From assembly GCA_022605425.2 (NCBI GenBank), contig JAKIMF020000001.1, forward strand, positions 2,544,501 through 2,608,500: DNA of 64,000 nt, given 5' to 3'. The notes beneath the pieces were generated by a model that ran no database searches, had not been told where the DNA came from, and worked only from the letters and a program-made list of their open reading frames with translations. Source of the stretch: Hamiltosporidium tvaerminnensis. Lineage: Eukaryota; Microsporidia; Dubosqiidae. This document shows, in pieces, positions 1 through 10,544 of the stretch; position 1 is the first letter of the stretch, and each line of letters opens with the position of its first letter. The position numbers and the translations under genes are program-made.

Positions 1-56
1 ATAAATGAATCAAAATAAAAATATTGCTTCTCTAGATGGAACCTTATATCTTCATT

Positions 57-884
57 TTATTCTGTAAAATTCTTAATCATAGTTTTATCTTTCATATTCT
101 CTACAATTTTTAAATATTCATCATAACTTATGTCAAAAATAAAATGATCGAGTGAGTTTAAAGATGTTGAGATTTCAGATTCAATATAAAGATCATTTTT
201 ATAGTTTTTAAGACCAACTGCTCCAAGTTTTATAGCAAAAGACATATAAAATATATTTTCTACGGTTTTTGAAAACGAATTTGGGTCAATAATTAATTCA
301 AAAAATGAAATTTTTTTATGTTTTTTTAAAATTTGCTTTACATTTTTAATATATCGAAGAGTTCCTTCATCTTCGTCGACTAATGTTGATATTGCAGGCT
401 TAAGTGGTACAGAATTATCAAAATAATTTTGTGTGGCTCGTGTTCTTAATTTATTTTGTGCGGTCTCTGAAGAAAGAACAGGATAATTATAAAAAGTGAT
501 ACCAAGATAATTTTTATGTGTTTTTTTAAGGAAATTTAGAAATTCATTATTTTCTGATTCTAAATGCTCGGAATATAATTTTATGAACCCAGAAGTGGTT
601 ATGTTATTAGATCTATAATCCTTTTCAAGTGTAGCAGAAGATATTTTGGTTGATACGTTCATTACACGAGCATCAAGTTTCATTTCTTGTGGCATTTTCA
701 CTCGTTTAAATAGTTTTTCAGATTTTTCTAAAAATGAATCCAAATTTTTATATTCATTTTCGATTATTTCATCTTTTTTGGTTGTCATTTCAAATAGAAT
801 GTCGCAATATTTCTCTTGAATATCATCATAAGCAATTTGCTCGGACATATTTGGATCCGAATTAATTGAATTTTCATTTTCCAT
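57..884 (-). CDS. Hypothetical protein, 275 aa
   Basis: I do not recognise this protein. It is hydrophilic, rich in Lys, Glu and Asn, with an acidic N-terminus (MENENSINSD) and no membrane segment when read from the ATG at 884. I chose this start because a CCC motif (892-894, minus strand) lies 7 nt upstream, as in many genes here. The frame stays open upstream to a stop at 981-983 and there encodes a hydrophobic, signal-peptide-like stretch, but the only longer start is GTG at 977, so that part is probably untranslated. Next on the same strand is the TBCC gene, about 340 bp upstream. Function unknown. Confidence 0.7.
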   Translation of the reverse strand: MENENSINSDPNMSEQIAYDDIQEKYCDILFEMTTKKDEIIENEYKNLDSFLEKSEKLFKRVKMPQEMKLDARVMNVSTKISSATLEKDYRSNNITTSGFIKLYSEHLESENNEFLNFLKKTHKNYLGITFYNYPVLSSETAQNKLRTRATQNYFDNSVPLKPAISTLVDEDEGTLRYIKNVKQILKKHKKISFFELIIDPNSFSKTVENIFYMSFAIKLGAVGLKNYKNDLYIESEISTSLNSLDHFIFDISYDEYLKIVENMKDKTMIKNFTE

Positions 885-891
885 TTGAAAA

Positions 892-894
892 GGG
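892..894 (-). promoter_or_regulatory. CCC start-proximal motif
   Basis: CCC lies 7 nt upstream of the ATG at 884. CCC or GGG close to the start codon is a known microsporidian gene signal, and it decides the start chosen for this gene. Confidence 0.5.
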
Positions 895-1223
895 CTCCAA
901 ATACACAAAATGCAGTTTAATAAAATGTTAGTCAATAAAAAAGCAATTTTTTTTATTTTTCTTTCACTTCTTCTCACTTTCTATATTAAAAAATTAGAAA
1001 AATTATTTTTTTTAAATATTACGATGAAGCGATTGAAATTTGAGATAAACCGAAGAAAAAAAACAAAATATCGCTCAACCCAGCGATTTAAATAAATTTT
1101 AAAGAATAGGTTTTAAAAATAAAATAAAATAAAAATTTCTTCTTTTACTAGAACTTCGATATAAATAAAAAAATAGAAGCGATAAAAAAATCTAACAAAT
1201 AAATTTATAAAAACAATAAAATA

Positions 1224-1802
1224 TTAAATTGGATTACTAAAATCGAATATACGATTGTAAAGATTATTTTTAGTTTCCATTCCTTGAACAAAAAGTTGTT
1301 CCGTACAAATATCTTGAGACTCTTCGATAAACACACCTGTGGTAACATAAATTTCTAAATATATTCTTACACATCTATAAAGTCTTATCTGATGACTTAT
1401 ACATTTAAATTTACAATTTATACAATTTTTTATAAAAATACTGCCTTTTACTCTAAAAAATGTAAATTCAACGTTTTCACAATTTTCAATGCAAACTTCT
1501 TCACAATTATTTATCTGATATTCCAAATCTTTAAGTGAGGAAATATAAATTTTATTGTTTAATTTATTTTGGAAATTATTTTCTATTTTAAAAAACTCTC
1601 TTTTATTTTTTTCCAAACAAATTTCTATTTCTTTGCTTAAAGATTTATATGAGGTTTTGAATTTTAATATTTTTTCTTTTAATATCTTTCTGCTGTATTC
1701 TACCTTTTCATTTAATAGTTTGGTTTCCAATTTTTGTATTAATAATTTACAATTTTCAGAATCACCGGAATTTAAATATTCGTTGAATTTATTTTCTTCC
1801 AT
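1224..1802 (-). CDS. Tubulin-binding cofactor C-like protein (TBCC), 192 aa
   Basis: Likely tubulin-folding cofactor C, which helps release folded alpha/beta-tubulin dimers in the cytosol. Residues about 1-80 are Lys/Glu-rich and helical, like the TBCC N-terminal domain. Residues about 85-175 look like a C-CAP/TBCC beta-helix: repeated short strands ending in NC or EC turns (IENCENVEF, IKNCINCKF), then the hallmark segment QIRLYRC (138-144) and a TTGVFIEES stretch matching the family's '.piIE.c' turn. At 192 aa it is shorter than animal or yeast cofactor C, as expected in a reduced genome. A CCC motif at 1814-1816 (minus) supports the ATG at 1802. The next gene upstream starts only 31 bp away on the same strand. 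RP2 or CAP share this fold but are less likely, because neither of their extra domains is present. Confidence 0.72.
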   Translation of the reverse strand: MEENKFNEYLNSGDSENCKLLIQKLETKLLNEKVEYSRKILKEKILKFKTSYKSLSKEIEICLEKNKREFFKIENNFQNKLNNKIYISSLKDLEYQINNCEEVCIENCENVEFTFFRVKGSIFIKNCINCKFKCISHQIRLYRCVRIYLEIYVTTGVFIEESQDICTEQLFVQGMETKNNLYNRIFDFSNPI

Positions 1803-1813
1803 TTAAAAATTCT

Positions 1814-1816
1814 GGG
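1814..1816 (-). promoter_or_regulatory. CCC start-proximal motif of the TBCC gene
   Basis: CCC lies 11 nt upstream of the ATG at 1802, in the short gap behind the neighbouring gene. Confidence 0.5.
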
Positions 1817-1833
1817 ACAAAATATTTTTATTT

Positions 1834-2151
1834 TCAAATACGTGTAAATTGTTTATATATTAATTCATATTTCGAGTCGCTTTTTATTCCGAAAATAAAT
1901 TCTTTGAATAAAATCATATTTCTGTCTTCTTTAATATCGTTATTTATGTCTATCTTCTTGGTAATTTTAATATTTGACATAATGTCTGAAATCAAGTATT
2001 TAGATTTTTTGAATTTACTAAATAAGGTCGGCTTCTTCGCTGGTTTATTGTGGAAATAAAATTTGTTTATAATTTCACGGCTTTTATATGATTTTCTTTT
2101 AGATGCTCTTCTTTTTCTTTGGCGTTTAATATTTTCTCTAACAGTTTTCAT
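1834..2151 (-). CDS. Small basic hypothetical protein, 105 aa
   Basis: Not recognised. The first 50 residues are strongly basic (ENIKRQRKRRASKRKSYKSR), which would suit nucleic-acid binding, nucleolar localisation or a ribosome-associated protein. The rest is mixed, with a run of Ile, Lys and Asp. I start it at the ATG at 2151, because the only longer start is GTG at 2163. It lies 31 bp upstream of TBCC on the same strand. The tight spacing and continuous frame favour a real gene, but homology is not evident. Confidence 0.55.
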   Translation of the reverse strand: MKTVRENIKRQRKRRASKRKSYKSREIINKFYFHNKPAKKPTLFSKFKKSKYLISDIMSNIKITKKIDINNDIKEDRNMILFKEFIFGIKSDSKYELIYKQFTRI

Positions 2152-2236
2152 AGATAAAAACACTTATTTTTTTTCTTTATTTTAGTATTATCGATGTAGT
2201 TTAAATAATCGTTTTGATTTTTATTTGTTGCTAAAT

Positions 2237-2975
2237 TCATCGAGGAAGGATAACTACAATAAACACCATCTGCTTAGAAATGTGTGGTATAATTTAGTGT
2301 GAAAATCCTGAATTGATTTTTGGTGGGATGAAAACAACACTCAATTTTCGGTTGTTCCAGTAGTATTTCTTTAAGTTAGAGAAGGTTTGTAAATTTGTGA
2401 AAAATTTTCTAGAAAATTATTTAGTAGTTTTTTGTGTAACTAGATTGTAAACCACAATTAAAATTTATGTAATTCTCGTGGAAACATTGAAACCTATCCT
2501 TGTTCACTTAGATTAGCAGAATTAAGTCAGGGAAATGCAAAAACAAACTCTTGGAAAATATAGGATGGCTAAATACTAGGTCATAACAGTAGGTATGACC
2601 TTTTAACGTTCGAATCAGACTCTTTCGGGTCTCTGATACGAATATTTGCAAAATTATAGTCATTCGGTAAGTGTAAGTAAGGGGTTATGATGACTTTCTT
2701 GGGTGAATTCAAAGCAGGTTTCAGCATGCGATTACACACTAAGCAACAAACATTAACGAAATCCAAGGTACAAATATTAGCGATCTTTGAGCCGCACTGA
2801 GCCCAGAAAACGTTTCTTACACCTATCTATGAAAATCTTTGCAATACAGGTATCATAAGAGATACTGATAGAGTGATAGGGGAGGGTCAGTTATCTATTT
2901 AAAACGTAAAACTGCGCTAATGATATGAAAGCACGTGCCACTTTTGTACTAAAATGAGATTATATGAAATAAAAA
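2237..2975 (+). repeat. Old copy of the 728-bp dispersed repeat
   Basis: Diverged copy of the element best seen at 25288-26015. Recognisable in order are the head (GAGGAAGGATAACTAC), the GGTGGGATGAAAACAAC box, TTTTTTGTGTAACTAGATTG, the AACATTAACGAA segment, and the end (AACTGCGCTAATG followed by GCACGTGCCAC). Many substitutions suggest an old insertion. It contains no credible gene. Confidence 0.7.
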
Positions 2976-3669
2976 AATCCCATATTTAACTCAAATATCT
3001 TAAAAAAATATTGGCCAATGACTTAAGGTTATTTATTGCTTAAAGTAAAAATAATTTCTTATATGATATGTTCGGGCTGATGTTTTTACAAAATAACCTA
3101 AAGATTAAATCAATAAACCTTAAACGGCCATCTACATATAATTTTTATATATTCGATTCAATTAATTCAATAGATGGTGGAAATTTTTTCTTTGATCTCC
3201 CAATACGATTGGTCAATATGAAATGTCGAAGAGTGCTACGAATGATTATTGCAGATATATTAAGGAACATTGAGCTTATGAAAGTTTTCTTATATTAAAA
3301 ATATATACGAAAAATAAAGAAATTGTACAAATTTAAAGACTGAGAATATTCATCACCAAGTGATCAGTGATATTATTTCGGGCGAAAATTTGCTAAATTA
3401 TTGAAACTTTGCAACAATTAGAAGAAAAGATTCATCGTTAAACGATATAAACTCAAACAATACAAAATAATAAACCCACAATTAGTATAAATTTAAAATT
3501 CACACAAACCTAATATAAACAATTTATTTAATAGCTATTTCAAATTTAAATTTTTCGAAAGACTTAAATAAAAATTTTGTAAATGTTTAATGCGGCTTTA
3601 TAAAAAATGTATAACAAATACAAATATTTGAGATAAGTTTTAAAAACGTTTAATATTACCTAAAAAATA
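2976..3669. other. Gene-free AT-rich spacer
   Basis: No convincing gene, RNA or repeat seen. The 76-codon frame at 3068-3298 has no family features. Confidence 0.5.
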
Positions 3670-4983
3670 TCATAAATAATTTTGATTTTGATAGAAAATC
3701 AATCTATCAAGCAAGCAATTTATAGTGATTATTTCTTTACGATAAACGAATTTGTAATTATTGTAAGCTTGCAATTTATATGTGGGACTTCGAATTTTAT
3801 GAATTTTAAAAGATTTTTTACATTCATCTTCTACAAATTCTATAAGATATAGATCCATTGGGCATAAAACTTCCATGTAAAATAAAGGATGAGCGATTCT
3901 GTCCTGATAATCAAAATCATTATACCACCTATAGTTGAATTCAAATTTTTTGGCATTTCGTCTGAATAAGATATAAAATTTATAATCAGAATGCTTTGTA
4001 TCTTTCGTAGTATAAAAGTAATAAAATTTAAGAACTTGATATGAGTTTTCAAATAAAAATGCTCTTTCTGAACGCAAATCATTCATTCTGTCATTTTCAA
4101 AATTTTGTGTATCATCAAAAACCAATCGATAATTGTTAATAATAGTTTGGTGGATTGTATTTATTAAATTAGAACCTTCGTGTAGCTCAGATTTACTAAT
4201 ATCAATTATAAAATTAATGTATACACCATAAAAAACTCTTGAAAAATATTCATGAAATAATCTATTAAATCTATTAATTAAATTTTCTTTATCGATTTTT
4301 GCATTTGAAATTGCATTTTGAGAGAAGATTTTTATACAAATTGCTTCATATTGATCAGGAAATAAATATAAAGGGATATTTTGATATTCTTGTGATATTT
4401 CTTTCGAAACATCATTCATTATGTCATTTATGGAAATATAAGAATATCTAGTAAAATTTATATTCAAATATTTCATTTGCTTTTTTACCGCCGTGTATAT
4501 CCGAAAAAAACATTTTAAAAGGTATTTAAGAAATTCTTTTCGGACTATTATATGATTTTTTCTTAATATATCTAAATTCAACGCATTTATCTCACTATAA
4601 AATAAAATAGACCACCATTCGTTTTTGATTCTGTTTAACTGAAAAGTTCTAAATATATTTTCATATAATTGTCTATCTAAAGTTTCATAAGGATTATAAA
4701 TTCTAAATTCATACTTTGTGGAAATGCCACATTGTAAATAATTTGATATAGACTCAATAGCAAACTTAGTCGTCTCTTGAGAAAAAATTAAATGAGCGAA
4801 ATCGATTGCGGAAGGTAATGAAACGAATTCTTTGGTTTCTCTTTTATATATTTTATGACATTTCTTAGCAAAGAATTTTCGATATTTTGCTATGTACATT
4901 TTTTCTTCTGAATATTCAGCAAGAAAATACAATATTAAAGGAAAAGATAGGAATATTCTTGAAATAAATTCATGGCCACCCAT
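3670..4983 (-). CDS. Hypothetical protein with signal-like N-terminus, 437 aa
   Basis: Not recognised. The N-terminus (MGGHEFISRIFLSFPLILYF) has a hydrophobic core of about 12 residues, which could be a signal peptide or membrane anchor. The remainder is rich in aromatic residues and Lys/Asn, predicted mainly helical, with many Tyr-Phe-Arg clusters (for example CFFRIYTAVK). No catalytic motif or cysteine pattern is visible. The ATG at 4983 is the first in the frame, with no CCC motif close by. It may be a lineage-specific secreted or membrane protein. It stands alone, about 3.8 kb from the next gene to the right. Confidence 0.7.
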   Translation of the reverse strand: MGGHEFISRIFLSFPLILYFLAEYSEEKMYIAKYRKFFAKKCHKIYKRETKEFVSLPSAIDFAHLIFSQETTKFAIESISNYLQCGISTKYEFRIYNPYETLDRQLYENIFRTFQLNRIKNEWWSILFYSEINALNLDILRKNHIIVRKEFLKYLLKCFFRIYTAVKKQMKYLNINFTRYSYISINDIMNDVSKEISQEYQNIPLYLFPDQYEAICIKIFSQNAISNAKIDKENLINRFNRLFHEYFSRVFYGVYINFIIDISKSELHEGSNLINTIHQTIINNYRLVFDDTQNFENDRMNDLRSERAFLFENSYQVLKFYYFYTTKDTKHSDYKFYILFRRNAKKFEFNYRWYNDFDYQDRIAHPLFYMEVLCPMDLYLIEFVEDECKKSFKIHKIRSPTYKLQAYNNYKFVYRKEIITINCLLDRLIFYQNQNYL

Positions 4984-5199
4984 CTCAATTTAATAGAAAC
5001 TTAGATTGCTTTTATAGTTATTTCAAAAAATTTTTATCTATCTTGATGAAAAGAAATTTAAATCAAAAAAATATTTTTCTTATCGATTAAATATTTTGTG
5101 ATAATGTTTTTTAGAAACAATATATTAAATTTTAGATTTTTAGCAATTGAATAGAGCATTTAAAACGTACTATATATTTTCAACATGAAGCCATGTATT

Positions 5200-5760
5200 T
5201 GTAAATGCAATTTGTCATCAACTCATGCAATAACTTTTTTTAATTTTACTAATCAATGACATACGACCTATTAAGAGCCCAAGCCTCATTTACTATCAAC
5301 CTGCAATGATCACAATCTATTGCGTTCTTTTTATATTTATCTATACGAAGATCTATGTGGTTTTTTTTAACATCATATTGCCCTCTGGTTTTTGGGTTAC
5401 CTGGAAGGCTTTTACTCCGGCTTTACAAATGTAAGTTCTTTTAATACCCTGCTTTCTGACATTAGTTCAAGATCACCCAGCCATCAGAACCTAGTTCCTT
5501 TAATTTCTTTTACAAATCCTGTATTTCAATATAAATTTTTCTGCTCGTTGTTGTTGCGAATTCGCCACTGTACTTGCTGGTTTCTAATTGATTCGTGTAT
5601 TTTCAGTAAGATATTTTGTTCACATACACTCAGAATTAGTTTCATTACATTTTATAAATATCCATCCTGCACTGTCATATACTACCGTGTGTCTAAGAAT
5701 AGTCTCATATACTATTTTGTTGTTTCTTCAGCTTAAAAGTCGAGATTCTAAGATTTCTTG
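5200..5760 (-). repeat. Decayed non-LTR retrotransposon-like remnant
   Basis: The minus strand near 5255-5300 reads GTAAATGAGGCTTGGGCTC and continues with CTTAATAGG. This resembles the 3' tails of the RTE-like LINE elsewhere (GTTAAGAAGGCCCGAGCTC) and similar segments at about 8500-8555 and 16860-16900. The stretch to 5760 is less AT-rich than its flanks and partly resembles 16900-17100. Reading frames are broken throughout. Confidence 0.4.
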
Positions 5761-8499
5761 TAGGCCAAAACATTCTTTTTAATCTCCCTTGCATTTTGTT
5801 GTAAAATGTTCTTTGTCTCTAAATTTTATGATTTAAATTTGGTTATCGTTTGCAGATAACGTTTTATAACTTACTGTTGCTTTTCTAAAAAAAATTTCAG
5901 TAAATTTTGCTCGATAAAAAACCAAAGGTCGTGCTCTTTAGATAGGCCATATTGAATAAATTTCAGAATGCAGAGTGAAAAAAAAGTTTATACAAGAAAG
6001 ATCCGATTAACCTTCATATTTGCTAAAACTAGACTATTAGATAATATACAAAAAGAATATCAGGTGCCATAGTATAGTAAAACGGGAAAACTAACTCTTG
6101 ATTTGGAAAAATTGAAGTAGATAGCCTATAGAGCTCGGCCTCTTTATCAGTGAACAAGCTATTTGGGAAATAAATAATATTCATTTTTCATATAATTTTT
6201 GATATTCCACATGTAATTGCCTAATTTTAGTTTACATTAAGTTTAAAAATGATCGAAATTTCTTAAAAATATGGTTATAAATTTAAAATAAGACGAAAAA
6301 TCAATCCTTAAATCATTTTAATGAGTAATATAATACACTTGCATCAATTTCGTTGCCTCAACCTCCTCTATAATTTCGTACTCGATTTCTGATTTATTTA
6401 TTCTATTTATAATTCTGAATTATAACTTCATATAGATTATAATATCAGAAATAAAGTTTTAAACTTCTATTTTCTGGTATCCATCATGTTTCTCTTACGC
6501 AGTTTAGAAATATTATTATCAATTACAATTTGTTCTCCCATCATCTAATAGTATTTTAAAGTGCGTACAAAATCTATGTCTGTTTAAACATCTTAATAAA
6601 ATATTTATTTTAGTTCATCATACAATATAAAAGATTCATACAATTCTTATAGAAGTATTTTAAGCTTTTTATTTCATTTATGTTATGTTGTAAAGAAACA
6701 ATATTTTAAACATTAAGGTAACAAGATTTGGAAATAATATATTTAAAAAAAAACCATTTTGATTTTAATCAGATATTTTTATAGTTTATCAGTTTCATAA
6801 TTTTTAGTATTTTATCAGTTTCAATCTAGTTTTAGTAAATTAATTTAGTTATGTTTGTCATTAAGTTTCTTTTAAAGAAACGAATATTTCATTTATGAAA
6901 TACAACTCATTACAAGTTTTAAGGTTATAAATTACAAGTATAAACCAATAAACACAAAAAAAAACCTACAAAGAATATTTCTGATATATTTAGAAGAATA
7001 AATTATTCCTGTGATTGCTATGTAAAAGGTTGAAATGTGTCAGAAAGATATTAAATAATTAATTACTGATTCGTATATTTCAAAAAGCTTAAGATAAGTA
7101 TAATAGCCTTTAACAAAGACGTTGATATATTTGTCTACCTTTATTTGATAAAAGAAAATGTAAATGACTAAAATAAATCGAGAATCTATCTTTAAAAGAA
7201 TTCTATTATCTACAAGGTTACGCGAAAAATAAATACTAAGGAAAATAGAAAGGTTCAAATAAAGAACATATTATTTCTTTGATTAATTAATTTGAACAAG
7301 ATTCAACGCACATAAAGAAATTTGTTCTATTCTTAAAATTTTATCTTATATTTTAGGTTATAAAAATAAAAATTGCGGTTCTTATAAAAATAATCTTTGT
7401 ATTTCAGAAAACATCAGAATATTTTTATGATTGAACCAGAAAAAATGCATCAAAATTATCAAGATATAATTTATAAAGGTTATATTTTTAGTTAGAATAT
7501 GAGAATATATTTGTCTCAAAATTTATAAAAAATGGTAAAAGCTTTTAAACCTTTTTTTTGAAAAATATCAAATCTTTTAGAAAAATACTTATAAATTTAA
7601 ATAAAATATCTTCTGATATAATAAGAATTTAAATTTCGAATATTTAATATTACAACTCGCAACTTCACACCAAAAAGAAAAAAAAGAGATAATCTAACGA
7701 ACACTGCCATATTAAAACTTTTAGTTATCAATGATATGGAAGAAAACAACCATCATTTATAAACAAAAAAGAAGATCTTCAAACAATAGATATATTATAG
7801 AGGTATTAGGTATAAAAATATGAAACAGGCGAATATATACCTAGAAATTTATTGGAAATCGGTAATAACCTCGATCATAATTTACCTTGCCGTGCTTTAT
7901 CAGTTGAATAACTCGAGACTATCATCAATCTTTCTTTTTTTTCTATTTTAGTCTAAACTTGTAAGAATTGGTTTTTTTAAATTTCTTTTTTAGTTCGTAA
8001 CAATCTGGTTTATAAGATAGAGTATTTAAAAAATGTCGAACTACTATATTTTATCATAAATTTAAACCGAGCGATGGTAGATAGTCTACTGCCCCGATAG
8101 AATTAGATTAATTTAATTCAAAGATAAATTAAATCCCATCTTTCGATAAATTTAAACGTTTAATTGAGTCAATTTTTGTTTTTTATATGACACAAGATAT
8201 TTAATAGCCTAATTAAAACAAATGTATTAAATTGTTTCAAAATATTCTAAAAAAAGTAATTTGACTAGAACTTAATTTTATTTCTAAAAAATATATAAAT
8301 GTTCAAAAAAACATTTGAAGTTCAAATAATTATCGTAAGAAATATTTTATTAATTAAATGGTTATTTTTTAAAAAAAGTTTAGGTAAAAATCCAAAAAAT
8401 CACAATAAAAATGTGAAAATGCAGTACTTAAATTATAAATCATAAAAAAAGAATAAATTTTTATAAAAAAACTCTTTTCTATACAATGAATGCTTTTAA

Positions 8500-8555
8500 C
8501 TCAATGGCTTTACGGCTCATTAAGATCCCTAGCCTTATTTACTAAAGAGCTCCAC
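8500..8555 (-). repeat. LINE 3'-tail-like fragment
   Basis: The minus strand reads GTAAATAAGGCTAGGGATC, then TTAATGAGCC and GCCATTGAG, similar to the segments at 5255-5300 and 16860-16900 and to the RTE-like LINE tail. Confidence 0.4.
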
Positions 8556-8789
8556 ATTTTATAAAATTCAAAAATACCAGTATTTAATAAAATATTTAGT
8601 AACTGATAGTCACGCCATTTTTAAAACATTTAACTTTATATTTTTTTTCTTTGTTTTTAAAACAAAAACCTAAATATTTATTTAAAAATTTCTAAAAAAA
8701 CGTATGTTTGTTCCGTTTTTAATATCCAAAAAGATATTTGTAACCAATTTTTTTTAAAAAAGATATAAATTATTTTTTTAGGACAATAA

Positions 8790-8792
8790 CCC
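8790..8792 (+). promoter_or_regulatory. CCC start-proximal motif of the CDK gene
   Basis: CCC lies 5 nt upstream of the ATG at 8798, the same spacing as in the eL6 gene. Confidence 0.55.
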
Positions 8793-8797
8793 TGATA

Positions 8798-9721
8798 ATG
8801 GATAACTTTAGGGAGGTAAAACAGATTGGTGAAGGTACGTATGGAAAGGTATTTAAAGGATTTTACAAGGATAATAAATTACCGATGGCAATAAAAATAA
8901 TATCAATAGAACAAGACAGTGGTATTCATTTTACTGCGTATAGAGAAATAAAAATATTAAAATCTGTAAATTCTAATCATATTGTAAAATTGGAAGATGT
9001 TTTTATTGAAGAGTTTTATCTTTTTATTGTGATGGAATTCTTGGAATTTGATTTGAGTGGTCTGTTGCATGCAGGGTATAGATTTAGTGATGAACAGATT
9101 TTATCACTTTCATATCAGTTATTAAGTGGTACAAAAGCACTTCACGATTTGAATTTGATACATCGAGATATAAAAGCAAGCAATATTCTAATGAATAAAG
9201 ATGGTTTATTAAAATTGGTAGATTTTGGTTTAACAAGAAGTAATGATATAATAATGACCAATAGAATATGTACGTTGTGGTATCGAGCACCAGAATTACT
9301 ACTTGGAGTTACTTCATATGATAATAAAATAGATTCTTGGTCTGTGGCATGTGTAATTGTAGAAATGAAAACAGGGATTACATTATTTAAAGGATACGAA
9401 GAAGTTTCACAATTAAAATTAATATTTGACATGTTTGGTGTTCCAAAAGAAAAATTTCCATGGTTGGAAATGTTTGATACAAAAAAATTTAAAAAAAATA
9501 AACCGTGGTACGAAATAATAGACACGGCATTTTCAAAAATGTTTAATTCTGATATGCTTGAACTTTTAGAGGAAATGTTTAAAATGAGTCCTCGTGAAAG
9601 AATATCCGTAAAAAATTCTTTAAAATTACGAGTTTTTCATGATTTCGATTCATCGATAAGAATTCCTATCAATTTCAAAGAAATACACGATTATGATTGT
9701 AAAGAAAGAAAAAAAGCATAA
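8798..9721 (+). CDS. Cyclin-dependent protein kinase, CTK1/CDK9/CDK12-like, 307 aa
   Basis: Ser/Thr kinase of the CDK family, complete and of typical length. Visible motifs are the P-loop GEGTYGKVFKG (11-21), catalytic Lys33, the cyclin-binding C-helix TAYREIKIL in place of PSTAIRE (Glu50), HRDIKASN (122-129), DFG (142-144), and a T-loop TNRICTLWYRAPELLLG in which Thr154 matches the activating Thr160 of CDK2. The EFDLSGLLHAG and HRDIKASNIL stretches resemble transcriptional CDKs (Ctk1/CDK12, Bur1/CDK9) more than cell-cycle Cdc28. The likely role is phosphorylation of the RNA polymerase II C-terminal domain with a cyclin partner not seen in this window. Subfamily assignment by eye is tentative; the CDK assignment is secure. 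Confidence 0.9.
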   Translation: MDNFREVKQIGEGTYGKVFKGFYKDNKLPMAIKIISIEQDSGIHFTAYREIKILKSVNSNHIVKLEDVFIEEFYLFIVMEFLEFDLSGLLHAGYRFSDEQILSLSYQLLSGTKALHDLNLIHRDIKASNILMNKDGLLKLVDFGLTRSNDIIMTNRICTLWYRAPELLLGVTSYDNKIDSWSVACVIVEMKTGITLFKGYEEVSQLKLIFDMFGVPKEKFPWLEMFDTKKFKKNKPWYEIIDTAFSKMFNSDMLELLEEMFKMSPRERISVKNSLKLRVFHDFDSSIRIPINFKEIHDYDCKERKKA

Positions 9722-10544
9722 TTTTTTTTATAAGAAATCCCCAAAATAGATTTATATATTAAATACTCTTAAAGTATTGAAAAGACATTGTTTATGGTTT
9801 TTTTGTCTTAAATCCTTAAATTTTCACAAAATTTCCAATAATTGAATCATTTCTAAAAACAGAAATTTTATTTTTGTAACAGAATTTTAATGTGTAATTT
9901 TATCGATTGAACACTTAATACTTTTAATTTTCGAATATGATAAGATAACTAAATTTTTTTCATAATTTAGTATGATTTTACATTTCACATTTTGTTAAGA
10001 TTCCGTTAAAAACATAATATTTGGAAATAGATTAAACCTTCATTTTTTTTCTATAAAAAATGTTCAATTTAAGCGTTTTATAACGAATAATTTTAATAAA
10101 TAGGCTCACGTTATATTCATTTTCTAATATCTTGCATTTTATAATCTGATTTTTTTTTCAATGATTTAGAGTTTTATTTTCATATAACATTAAATCTTTA
10201 TCCCTGCTTTAGCATCAATAACTAAATTCATACAAATATTTCTTAAAATTTTCTCGCATACATATTAAATCCAAAAGCGGAATGATTTATTTTAGCTTGG
10301 ATTACTTTTTGAGAATCTATTTTTTATTTATTTATACTTTAAAAATGTATGTTTAAACTGATCAGACCTTAATTTAGTGTCTTTTTGAATACAAACATAT
10401 TTAAAATTTGTAACAATAGACCCGATATATTTATTTTAGATAAGAAATTAAATCTGATAATGAGTATTGAATAGAATTCTATAAATTCATTTTATAGTAA
10501 CTAAATATGAATATTCTATGTATGAAAAGATAAAAGAAAATTAA
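9722..10544. other. Gene-free AT-rich spacer
   Basis: Only AT-rich sequence with no recognisable gene or repeat between the CDK gene and the repeat that begins near 10545. Confidence 0.5.

Larger units (their letters stand above)
5761..8797. other. Long gene-free AT-rich region
   Basis: Three kilobases with no convincing gene. A LINE-tail-like segment occurs near 8500-8555 (minus), and a weaker match near 6120-6150 (minus). Homopolymer A/T runs are common. The 72-codon frame at 7040-7258 has no family features. Confidence 0.5.

Noticed and set aside
885-977. N-terminal extension of the first gene encoding a signal-peptide-like stretch
   Set aside because: It would need a GTG start. No ATG is available before the stop at 981-983, and the ATG at 884 has a CCC motif.
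2600-2625. GTTCGAATC, resembling a tRNA T-loop
   Set aside because: It lies inside the old 728-bp repeat and no cloverleaf can be built around it.
5392-5736. Overlapping frames of 114 and 64 codons
   Set aside because: They read antisense to LINE-like remnant sequence, and the composition is not like the real genes here.
9084-9525. Antisense frames within the CDK gene
   Set aside because: Shadows of the kinase coding sequence.
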